Below are positions 43,952 through 50,673 of a DNA stretch of 64,000 bases, piece after piece. The DNA is from an uncultured Bacilli bacterium (lineage in GTDB: Bacteria; Bacillota_I; Bacilli_A; RF39; UBA660): assembly GCA_934148845.1 (NCBI GenBank), contig CAKPDH010000003.1, positions 124,001 through 188,000 on the forward strand, given 5' to 3'. The notes below the pieces were generated by a model that was given only the letters and a program-made list of their open reading frames with translations, was not told the DNA's origin and did no database searches. The translations under genes and the position numbers were made by a program. Position 1 is the stretch's first letter. Each line of letters starts with the position of its first letter.

Positions 43952-44206
43952 TGAATTAACTTTTTTACTAAGTCTTGACTTACTTCTAGCACTTGTATTT
44001 TTAGAGGCTACTCCTTTTTGTGTAGCTTTATCAATAGCTTTAATAGCAACCTTTAAATTTTCTTCTGCTTTTGCTTTGTCTTTAGAAATAACAGCTCTCT
44101 TTACATTTTTAATAGCTGTTTTCATACTAGCAGCAAATTCATTATTTTCTTTTTCTTTTTTTACATTAACTAAAACTCTTTTTTTAGCATTCTTTAAATT
44201 TGGCAT
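43943..44206 (-). CDS. rpsT: 30S ribosomal protein S20
   Basis: 87 residues, very basic and helical. MPNLKNAKKRVLVNVKKEKE and the C-terminal KGVASKNTSARSKSRLSKKV are characteristic. RBS on the minus strand is GGAGGTGAACTT. It is divergent from gpr, the same arrangement as in Bacillus. Confidence 0.96.
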   Translation of the reverse strand: MPNLKNAKKRVLVNVKKEKENNEFAASMKTAIKNVKRAVISKDKAKAEENLKVAIKAIDKATQKGVASKNTSARSKSRLSKKVNSME

Positions 44207-44304
44207 AAGTTCACCTCCAAGTCACATATACACATATTTTAGCAAATATTTTAATAAAATGCAATAAAATACTTTAATTTGTTTAAAATAATAAGGGTGA
44301 TTTA

Positions 44305-45309
44305 ATGAATAAAGATATAGATTTATCTAAATATGAAATAAGAACAGATTTAACAATAGATTTATTAGATAAAAAAATAAAAGGTGTAAAGTATAAAACA
44401 ACTAAAAGCAAGAATATTAAAGTAACTGAAGTAAACTTAGATGAAATAAATGATTTAAATAAAAAAAAGGGTAAATACATTACGCTTGAATTTGAAGATA
44501 TAACAGATAGTGATAATTTAAGTGATGTAGTAAAAGTATTAACCCGTGAACTTAAAAAAATGATTAAAATAGATAAGGATTCATTTGGACTTGTAATAGG
44601 TCTTGGAAATTCCAAATCAACACCGGATTCTCTTGGACCACTTACTATAGACAATTTAATAGTTACTAATCATATTTACTTATTAGATGAATTAAGTGAT
44701 AATTATTCAAGAATAGCGGCATTTACTCCAGGAGTTATGGGTGAGACTGGAATTGAAGCAAGTGATATTATATCATCTGTAGTAGATAAAATACATCCAA
44801 GCTACTTAATAGTTATTGATTCCCTTGCAAGCAATTCTATTGAAAGACTTAATAAAACAATTCAAATAACTGATACTGGTATACATCCAGGAAGTGGTAT
44901 AGGTAATAAAAGAAAGGAAATAAGCTCTGATATACTTAATATACCAGTTATAGCTATTGGAGTACCTACTGTTGTAGATGCAGCTGTAATAGTATCAAAT
45001 ACAATAAACTTTATATATAAAAATTATGCATTTAATAAAAATTATTTAAAAAGTTCAAAAAGTAAATTAACATTTAATAATGTTAATTATTTAAGTAAAG
45101 AAATAAAAGAAAACATAAAAGAAAAAAAAGAATTATTAGGATTAATAGGCACTTTAACTGAAGAAGAATTACAAATACTAATATATGAAGTGTTAAATCC
45201 AATAGGATATAATTTAATGGTAACACCAAAAGAAATTGATTTTATAATATATAAACTTGCAAAAGCAATATCATCATCTATCAATAATACTGTACATAAC
45301 ATAAATTAA
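44305..45309 (+). CDS. gpr: Spore germination protease GPR
   Basis: 334 residues. GPR is an aspartic-type protease that degrades small acid-soluble proteins during germination and is made as a zymogen. The N-terminal RTDLTIDL (13-20) matches the propeptide/processing region. Both functionally important Asp residues are kept: Asp108 in STPDSLGP and Asp172 in VIDSLASNS. GVMGETGIEASD, HPGSGIGNKRKEIS and VIAIGVPTVVDA are also typical. It is divergent from rpsT as in Bacillus. SASP genes are not in the window but are implied by its presence. Confidence 0.96.
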   Translation: MNKDIDLSKYEIRTDLTIDLLDKKIKGVKYKTTKSKNIKVTEVNLDEINDLNKKKGKYITLEFEDITDSDNLSDVVKVLTRELKKMIKIDKDSFGLVIGLGNSKSTPDSLGPLTIDNLIVTNHIYLLDELSDNYSRIAAFTPGVMGETGIEASDIISSVVDKIHPSYLIVIDSLASNSIERLNKTIQITDTGIHPGSGIGNKRKEISSDILNIPVIAIGVPTVVDAAVIVSNTINFIYKNYAFNKNYLKSSKSKLTFNNVNYLSKEIKENIKEKKELLGLIGTLTEEELQILIYEVLNPIGYNLMVTPKEIDFIIYKLAKAISSSINNTVHNIN

Positions 45310-45322
45310 GAAAATAATTATA

Positions 45323-45352
45323 TTGACAAAACTTCACTAAATGTGCTATTAT
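45323..45352 (+). promoter_or_regulatory. SigA-type promoter of pseudopilin gene
   Basis: TTGACA (45323-45328), 18 bases, TATTAT (45347-45352). Confidence 0.65.
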
Positions 45353-45383
45353 TTTATTGTAGAAACGGTAAGGTGGTGATAAA

Positions 45384-45905
45384 ATGAAAAATAATAAAAA
45401 AGGTTTTACATTAATAGAACTTTTAGCTGTAATTGTTATTCTAGCTATCATCGCTTTAATAGCAACTCCAATAATACTTGGAATAATTGAAGATTCAAGA
45501 AAAAGTGCTAGAGAGAATTCTGCTAAATATATAGCTAGTACTATTGATACATCATATGCAACATCTTATATGAAAAGTTATGTAAAAGATGAAGCAAGTG
45601 GTTTAGGCGACACTTATAAATTAACTGCAAAAAATGCTGGTGAATATCCAACTTTATTACAAGTTATGAGTGAGACTAAGAAGAACCTTGATAACGTAAA
45701 AGAGGTAACTTATGATGGTACTAAAGGTGTAGTAGTGTCAAATGATGATGTTACTTGTCATATTACTAACGATTCTGGATTAAAAGTTCAATGTGCTAAG
45801 ACTTCTGATTTAAGTAGTGGTGCTATGCCTGCTGATACTACTAAACTTTTAGTAAATAATGCTGGTAGTGCTTCTAAATCTTTAAATACTCCTACTGGAG
45901 AATAA
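45384..45905 (+). CDS. Type IV pilin-like / pseudopilin protein
   Basis: 173 residues. A class III prepilin signal: basic KNNKKG, then GFTLIELLAVIVILAIIALI, with cleavage expected after Gly7 and Glu at mature position 5. The mature protein has the long N-terminal helix and a small C-terminal domain with one Cys pair (CHITNDSGLKVQC). ComGC and other pseudopilins share this design. No prepilin peptidase, assembly ATPase or other com genes lie nearby. It has its own promoter and terminator, so it is monocistronic. Confidence 0.88.
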   Translation: MKNNKKGFTLIELLAVIVILAIIALIATPIILGIIEDSRKSARENSAKYIASTIDTSYATSYMKSYVKDEASGLGDTYKLTAKNAGEYPTLLQVMSETKKNLDNVKEVTYDGTKGVVVSNDDVTCHITNDSGLKVQCAKTSDLSSGAMPADTTKLLVNNAGSASKSLNTPTGE

Positions 45906-45921
45906 TATAGATAGTATTTTT

Positions 45922-45946
45922 AAAAAACTCATTTGAGTTTTTTTTT
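45922..45946 (+). terminator. Terminator after pseudopilin gene
   Basis: AAAAAACTCA and TGAGTTTTTT pair with a tiny loop, followed by more T residues. Confidence 0.85.
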
Positions 45947-45984
45947 CTTTAATGATATAATATTTTTGTTTTGGAGGTGATTTT

Positions 45985-47298
45985 ATGAAAAAACCCGTTG
46001 TAGCTCTTGTTGGAAGACCTAATGTAGGTAAAAGCACAATATTCAATAAAATAGTAGGTAAGAAATTATCTATAATAGAAGATACACCTGGAGTAACTAG
46101 AGATAGAATATATGCTAGTGTAAATTATTATAATTATAAATTTCATTTAATTGATACAGGTGGCATTGAACTTGGCAAGATGGATTTTAATAATGAAATA
46201 AAGATGCAGGCTAGTCTTGCTATTGATGAAGCTGATATAGTAGTATTTGTTGTTGATGGTAAGGAAGGATTAACTAGCGATGATTATCTTGTACGTGATA
46301 TGCTAAATAAAGTATCTAATAAAGTTATAGTAGCTATAAATAAGTGTGATAGTAAAAAAATAAAAGAAAAGGAATATGAGTTTTATGAATTAGGTTTTAA
46401 AGACATGGTTAAAGTAAGTGGTGAACAAGGTGATGGTATTGGCGATTTACTTGATTTAATTACTGCTAATTTTCCTAAAATTGATTATGAAGAAAATGAT
46501 GATACAGTTAAATTTTCTATAATAGGAAGACCTAATGTAGGTAAAAGCAGCTTAGTTAATGCAATAATAAATGAAGAGAGAGTTATTGTAAGTAATGTTG
46601 CTGGAACAACTAGGGATGCTATTGATACTGAGTTTAATTATAATGGTGAAAAGTATACTGTTATTGATACAGCTGGTATGAGAAAAAAAGGCAAAGTTTA
46701 CGAAAACATAGAAAAATATAGTTTACTTAGAAGTTTAAAAGCAATAGACAGATCCGATGTTTGTGTACTTGTAATTAATGCAGAAGAAGGTATAATAGAA
46801 CATGACAAACATATAGCAAGCTATGCACTTGCAGTCGGTAAAGCTATAGTAATAGCAGTTAATAAATGGGACTTAATAGAAGATAAGGACTCTAAAATGA
46901 AAAAATGGAAACAAGATATAGAGGCTAATTTTGCTTTTTTAAGTTATGCCAAGGTAGTATTTTTAAGTGCTAAAACTAAAAAAAGAATTCATACATTGAT
47001 GCCTGAGGTATTAAGCGCTTATGAAAACAGTAAGAAGGAAATTAAGACAAGTTTATTAAATAAAGTAATTATGGATGCTTATGAACTTAATTTACCTCCA
47101 AGTTATAAAGGAAAAAGACTTAAAATTTATTTTTCAACTCAAGTAAAAACCCAACCACCAACATTTAATATATCAGTAAATAGTAAGGGTCTTGTACATT
47201 TTTCTTATGAAAGATATTTAGAAAATAAAATAAGGGAGTCTTTTGATTTTAGTGGTACACCTATTGTTATTAATTTTAAAAGTAAGGGAGAAGAGTAA
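45985..47298 (+). CDS. der: GTPase Der (EngA), double-GTPase ribosome assembly factor
   Basis: 437 residues. Two tandem GTPase domains: G1 motifs GRPNVGKST (10-18) and GRPNVGKSS (181-189), switch segments DTPGVTRDR and GTTRDAIDTEF, NKCD and NKWD specificity motifs; the C-terminal KH-like domain includes LNKVIMDAYELNLPPSYKG split over its start. It assembles the 50S subunit. RBS is TTGGAGGTG. Confidence 0.97.
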   Translation: MKKPVVALVGRPNVGKSTIFNKIVGKKLSIIEDTPGVTRDRIYASVNYYNYKFHLIDTGGIELGKMDFNNEIKMQASLAIDEADIVVFVVDGKEGLTSDDYLVRDMLNKVSNKVIVAINKCDSKKIKEKEYEFYELGFKDMVKVSGEQGDGIGDLLDLITANFPKIDYEENDDTVKFSIIGRPNVGKSSLVNAIINEERVIVSNVAGTTRDAIDTEFNYNGEKYTVIDTAGMRKKGKVYENIEKYSLLRSLKAIDRSDVCVLVINAEEGIIEHDKHIASYALAVGKAIVIAVNKWDLIEDKDSKMKKWKQDIEANFAFLSYAKVVFLSAKTKKRIHTLMPEVLSAYENSKKEIKTSLLNKVIMDAYELNLPPSYKGKRLKIYFSTQVKTQPPTFNISVNSKGLVHFSYERYLENKIRESFDFSGTPIVINFKSKGEE

Positions 47299-47311
47299 TC
47301 TTTAATGTAGT

Positions 47312-47842
47312 ATGAAAAAGGTAGTATTTTATAAAATTTTATATTTATTATTTTTATTTTTAGTAGGAGCTTTAATAGGCGGAATACTTGAAATATGTTA
47401 TCAATTATTAACTAAAGGAAGTTTTAAATTAGGTGGATTTTTATATGGACCTATTAGACCTATATACGGATGGGGAACGATTTTATTACATCTAATAGGA
47501 AGTAAATTTAATAAAAATATAATTGTAACTTTTATCGCGTCTTTTATTATATGTAGTATATTTGAATATTTATCTTCTTATATTCTCTATGTGATTTTTA
47601 ATCGTACCTGGTGGGATTATAGTGGATTTCCATTTAATATAAATGGAAGAATATGCTTACCAATAAGTATTTGTTTCGGAATACTTGGTGTTGTTTTTAT
47701 TAAAGTTATAGAACCTATTTTAAGATTAATATATATAAAATCAAATAAAAAAATACTATTTTTAATAATTATAATTACTTTTATTGTATATAAAATAGAT
47801 GGAACAATCTCTTTAATACATAATATAGATAAAGTTAAATAG
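47312..47842 (+). CDS. CmpB-type putative ABC transporter membrane protein
   Basis: 176 residues with about five TM helices. The signatures FLYGPIRPIYGWG and WWDYSGFPFNINGRICLP belong to the ABC_trans_CmpB (PF06541) family. No partner ATPase gene is adjacent, and the transporter label for this family is weakly supported. It follows der by 13 bases with a poor RBS (AAGAG), so expression is probably low or coupled. Confidence 0.8.
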   Translation: MKKVVFYKILYLLFLFLVGALIGGILEICYQLLTKGSFKLGGFLYGPIRPIYGWGTILLHLIGSKFNKNIIVTFIASFIICSIFEYLSSYILYVIFNRTWWDYSGFPFNINGRICLPISICFGILGVVFIKVIEPILRLIYIKSNKKILFLIIIITFIVYKIDGTISLIHNIDKVK

Positions 47843-47905
47843 TATATATAATATATTATTTGCACTTAAAATCTATATTTTTTTTAAATTTTTTTTGAAA
47901 AAGTA

Positions 47906-47934
47906 TTGACATATTACTAATAGTATAATATACT
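47906..47934 (+). promoter_or_regulatory. Strong SigA-type promoter of the non-coding transcript
   Basis: Consensus TTGACA (47906-47911), exactly 17 bases, then TATACT (47929-47934). There is no start codon with RBS for the next 440 bases. Confidence 0.75.
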
Positions 47935-47940
47935 ATATGT

Positions 47941-48321
47941 AGTTTAGAGAAGATATAAAATAGCTTTAAAAAGATATTATTTAAATACAGAATTGTTAAA
48001 TAATATTAGAATTAAATTAATTTATACGTAAACAATAAAATAAAAAATATTATTTATTGTTATACGAAATTTAAAATAATTCAAAAGCAAATTGAGTATC
48101 TACAATATTAAGTAAACCGACTATATAATTAGATATTAATAGTCACATTTACTTAATATTAGATTGGAAATACGAATAGTAATTTCTACCGACTCTAAAC
48201 GTTACAATTGTAAGAAGAAAGAAAACTTCTATGGTAGAAGTATTGTAGTAAATACTGATAATATTTATATGCAATTTTCTAAACTCAAAAGTGATAACTT
48301 TATCAGGGTTATTACTTTTTT
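47941..48321 (+). ncRNA. Probable structured non-coding RNA of about 380 nt
   Basis: Between der operon and cotD lies 560 bp without a convincing gene. It has a consensus promoter, a terminator at its end, and strong intramolecular pairing between. Hairpin 1: CGTAAACAATAAA (48027-48039) with TTTATTGTT-A-TACG (48053-48066), 13 bp with one bulged A. Hairpin 2: AATATTAAGTAAA (48104-48116) with TTTACTTAATATT (48148-48160), enclosing GACTAT (48119-48124) with ATAGTC (48139-48144). Hairpin 3: ACTTCTA-TGG-TAGAAGT (about 48224-48240). No tmRNA, RNase P, SRP, 6S, T-box or purine-riboswitch core is evident. It may be a stand-alone RNA or a long leader of cotD with attenuation. Confidence 0.55.
48287..48321 (+). 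terminator. Terminator of the non-coding transcript
   Basis: AAAAGTGATAAC (48287-48298) pairs with GTTATTACTTTT (48308-48319; one G-U), ending in a run of six T. Confidence 0.85.
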
Positions 48322-48402
48322 GGTATAAAAATATAAATAAATAGACATTGTACCATTCAAAAAAGTTCATTATACATATTATAAACTAGATAGGAGGTAT
48401 TT

Positions 48403-48675
48403 ATGTTATTTAATAGAAATTGTGGGTGTAATAGACAAATGCCATTTGCAAGTCAACCAATGATGGAGCAACCAATAATGGAACCAACTATAACTAAATG
48501 TGTTGAAAAAGAATTTCACCATGAAGTTAAGCATTGTTGTCCAATACATACTCATGTAATTAATAAACATATATATACGCATACATATACACCACAATAT
48601 ACTTGTGATGAAGAAAATGTAGTTATTAATAATGATTGTGGTGGATGCCAAGGAAATATGTTTAAAAATATGTAG
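48403..48675 (+). CDS. cotD: CotD-like Cys/His-rich spore coat protein
   Basis: 90 residues with about eight Cys and about ten His. The middle portion, HHEVKHCCPIHTHVINKHIY, followed by THTYTPQYTCDEENV, is the CotD-family signature (inner spore coat). N-terminus is Cys/Arg/Met/Pro-rich, and the end is CGGCQGNMF. RBS is TAGGAGGTATTT. It lies 80 bases after the terminator of the putative RNA and has its own terminator. Expression is expected late in the mother cell; I cannot pick out a SigK promoter with confidence. Confidence 0.85.
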   Translation: MLFNRNCGCNRQMPFASQPMMEQPIMEPTITKCVEKEFHHEVKHCCPIHTHVINKHIYTHTYTPQYTCDEENVVINNDCGGCQGNMFKNM

Positions 48676-48697
48676 AAAGTAGTATATCTACTTTTTT
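48676..48697 (+). terminator. Terminator after cotD-like gene
   Basis: AAAGTAG and CTACTTT pair around TATAT, followed by T residues. Confidence 0.8.
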
Positions 48698-48711
48698 CTA
48701 TAAGGAGGTTT

Positions 48712-49662
48712 ATGAAAATACTAGAAACACCATTAATTAAAATAAAATATAAATATAATAATATAGAAAATTATTTATATGTGAAATTAGAATCTTATAA
48801 TATAACTGGTAGTATAAAGGATAGAGCTATAAAATATATGATAGAGGATGCCTATTCAAATAATCTTTTAAAAGAAGGTGATGAGATAGTTGAAGTAACA
48901 AGTGGTAATACTGGAATATCTTTAGCATCTATAGCTCATAATTATAATAATTCTGTACATATATTTATGCCAGATTGGGTAAGTGTTGAAAGATTAAAAC
49001 TTATAAAAATGTATGGCGCAAGGGTAACTCTTTTTAGTAAAGAAAGTGGAGGATTTATATCTGCTAGAAAAAATGCTTATAAGTATGCTTTAGAAAATAA
49101 TGCTTACTATATAGATCAATTTAACAATTTATCAAACGTAAAAGCACACTATGATACGACTGCTATAGAAATACTTAATAAAGTAAATAATATAAGTGGT
49201 ATAGTATCTGGTATAGGCACTGGAGGTACTTTAATGGGTATTGGTAAAAGATTTAAAGAATTTAATAAGAACATAAAAATAATCGCTCTAGAACCAGAAG
49301 GTTATGCACTTTTATCTAATAAAAAAACTAATTATAGCCATAAAATAGAGGGAATTGGAGATGACTTTATTCCTAATATTGTTGATAAAAATTTAATAGA
49401 TGAAATAGTTTTAGTTAATGATATGGATTCAATAAATATGTCAAAGAAAATAGCTAGTAATTTAGGTATTGGAGTAGGTATATCAAGCGGTGCTAATTTT
49501 ATAGCTAGTGTATTAAGCAATGATAATGGTGATAATAAAATAGTTACAGTATTTGCAGATGATAATAAAAAGTACTTGTCAACTGATTTAAGTGGTAATA
49601 TTGATAATAATAAAGGTTTTATTTCTAATAAAATAGAATTACTTGGATATGAATTTGTGTAA
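48712..49662 (+). CDS. cysK: Cysteine synthase-like PLP enzyme
   Basis: 316 residues, fold-type II (beta-family). NITGSIKDRA holds the Schiff-base Lys36; EVTSGNTGISLA (about 61-72) is the substrate carboxylate loop; SGIGTGGTLMG binds the PLP phosphate; GIGVGISSGAN near the end contains the Ser that contacts the pyridine N. It makes cysteine from O-acetylserine (or a related O-activated serine) and sulfide. RBS is AAGGAGGTTT. cysE is not present nearby. Confidence 0.92.
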   Translation: MKILETPLIKIKYKYNNIENYLYVKLESYNITGSIKDRAIKYMIEDAYSNNLLKEGDEIVEVTSGNTGISLASIAHNYNNSVHIFMPDWVSVERLKLIKMYGARVTLFSKESGGFISARKNAYKYALENNAYYIDQFNNLSNVKAHYDTTAIEILNKVNNISGIVSGIGTGGTLMGIGKRFKEFNKNIKIIALEPEGYALLSNKKTNYSHKIEGIGDDFIPNIVDKNLIDEIVLVNDMDSINMSKKIASNLGIGVGISSGANFIASVLSNDNGDNKIVTVFADDNKKYLSTDLSGNIDNNKGFISNKIELLGYEFV

Positions 49663-49689
49663 AAGTTATATTTATAATAAATAAAAATA

Positions 49690-49718
49690 TTGTAAAAATT
49701 AACTTTAAATGTTATTAT
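49690..49718 (+). promoter_or_regulatory. SigA-type promoter of small membrane-protein pair
   Basis: TTGTAA (49690-49695), 17 bases, TATTAT (49713-49718). Confidence 0.55.
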
Positions 49719-49747
49719 TATATAGACTATCTGTATAAGGAGGGATT

Positions 49748-50023
49748 ATGAATATAATAACATTTTTAATAATTTTATTTTCTTCACTTTCTTTTATTTA
49801 TATTATATATGTCTTATATGAAGAAAATAAAAAATATAAAAAGATAAAGTATTATAAATATACTATTAGATATGAAATAGATTATTTTAAATATATGAAA
49901 ATGAGAAATAAGATGAAAAAAGTAATAAAAAAGAAAAAATTACAATTGAAAATATTAAAAGTAATATTATTTATGAGGAGAATAACAAATGGAAAAAATA
50001 ATAGTTATATATATTTTATTTAG
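49748..50023 (+). CDS. Small single-TM basic protein
   Basis: 91 residues, RBS AAGGAGGGATT. One TM (3-22) followed by an extremely Lys/Tyr-rich cytoplasmic tail. No family recognised. The last 35 bases overlap the next gene in another frame, so the C-terminal 10-12 residues are less certain as selected coding sequence. A promoter and a good RBS support expression. Confidence 0.55.
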   Translation: MNIITFLIILFSSLSFIYIIYVLYEENKKYKKIKYYKYTIRYEIDYFKYMKMRNKMKKVIKKKKLQLKILKVILFMRRITNGKNNSYIYFI

Positions 50024-50240
50024 TATAATTTTAATAATAATTATTTTGCTTTTAATAGTTTATTTAAGAAGAAATGAAAAAGATATAGATTATAATTTGA
50101 TTATAAATAAGTTAATAAAAGAAAAGCAAGAATTTCTACTTGATCTTGATAACGGAAATAAAAAGATAAACTTGTTAGAAAAAGAAATATTTGAATGCAA
50201 GAAAAAATTAGGATATGACCTTACAGAGAAAAAGAAATAA
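49989..50240 (+). CDS. Small single-TM protein with cytoplasmic coiled coil
   Basis: 83 residues. ATG 49989 follows GAGGAG nine bases upstream. A hydrophobic helix (4-25) precedes RRNEKDIDYN and a charged helical tail (about 35-75) likely to form a coiled coil. Same layout as the gene it overlaps, so the two may form a membrane pair. Function unknown. A hairpin terminator overlaps the stop. Confidence 0.6.
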   Translation: MEKIIVIYILFSIILIIIILLLIVYLRRNEKDIDYNLIINKLIKEKQEFLLDLDNGNKKINLLEKEIFECKKKLGYDLTEKKK

Positions 50241-50251
50241 TTTCTTTTTTT
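50228..50251 (+). terminator. Terminator before the metal-efflux operon
   Basis: AAAGAAA and TTTCTTT pair over the stop codon with flanking A and T tracts. Confidence 0.6.
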
Positions 50252-50254
50252 ACA

Positions 50255-50284
50255 TTGACAATTGAATAGCTATTCAACTATAAT
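50255..50284 (+). promoter_or_regulatory. Promoter with embedded ArsR/CadC operator
   Basis: TTGACA (50255-50260) and TATAAT (50279-50284) are 18 bases apart, and the spacer holds the perfect 16-bp palindrome TTGAATAGCTATTCAA (50262-50277). Its form and position match CadC/SmtB-type operators, where the apo-repressor blocks polymerase until metal binds. Confidence 0.88.
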
Positions 50285-50314
50285 ATTATTGTGTATAAAA
50301 ATTATGGAGGACTT

Positions 50315-50671
50315 ATGAGAAAATATGTTTGTGATTGCAACATAATACATGAAGATGTAGTAAATACCACTAAAAAGAAAATAAATGATATTGATATATT
50401 TTCAGACGTTAGTAATTTTTTTAAGGTTATTGGTGATTTAACTAGAATAAAAATATTGTATGCACTTGATAATAATGAGATGTGTGTATGTGATATAGCT
50501 AGTACTTTAAATATGAGTAAGTCATTAATATCGCATCAATTAAAAGTACTTAAAGATAATAAAATAGTAAAATATAGGAAGCAAGGCAAAGAGGTATATT
50601 ATTTATTAGATGATGATCATGTAAAGGACATAATTGATATTGCTTTTTGCCATATTAATCATAAGAGGTAA
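50315..50671 (+). CDS. cadC: ArsR/SmtB-family metal-sensing repressor, CadC-like
   Basis: 118 residues from ATG 50315 (RBS ATGGAGGACTT). Winged helix with recognition helix around MSKSLISHQLKVLK (67-80). The CadC metal site is intact: N-terminal C6-D-C8 plus the alpha3 pair Cys57 and Cys59 in EMCVCD. A second, alpha5-type site may be formed by the C-terminal D/H residues (His102, His113, His116). It should repress its own promoter and the P-type ATPase gene two bases downstream until Cd, Pb or Zn binds. Confidence 0.93.
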   Translation: MRKYVCDCNIIHEDVVNTTKKKINDIDIFSDVSNFFKVIGDLTRIKILYALDNNEMCVCDIASTLNMSKSLISHQLKVLKDNKIVKYRKQGKEVYYLLDDDHVKDIIDIAFCHINHKR

Positions 50672-50673
50672 AT

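Noticed and set aside
48180..48200. TTTCTACC string resembling the J2/3 core of a purine riboswitch, and AATTTCTAC resembling a Cas12a crRNA repeat
   Set aside because: The flanking P1/P2/P3 helices and other conserved riboswitch bases are absent. For Cas12a there is only one copy, no GTAGA complement in the right place, and no cas genes.
48149..48370. Minus-strand open frame of 73 codons in the non-coding interval
   Set aside because: No RBS upstream of its ATG; it coincides with the hairpins and terminator of the putative RNA; composition looks like antisense of AT-rich sequence.
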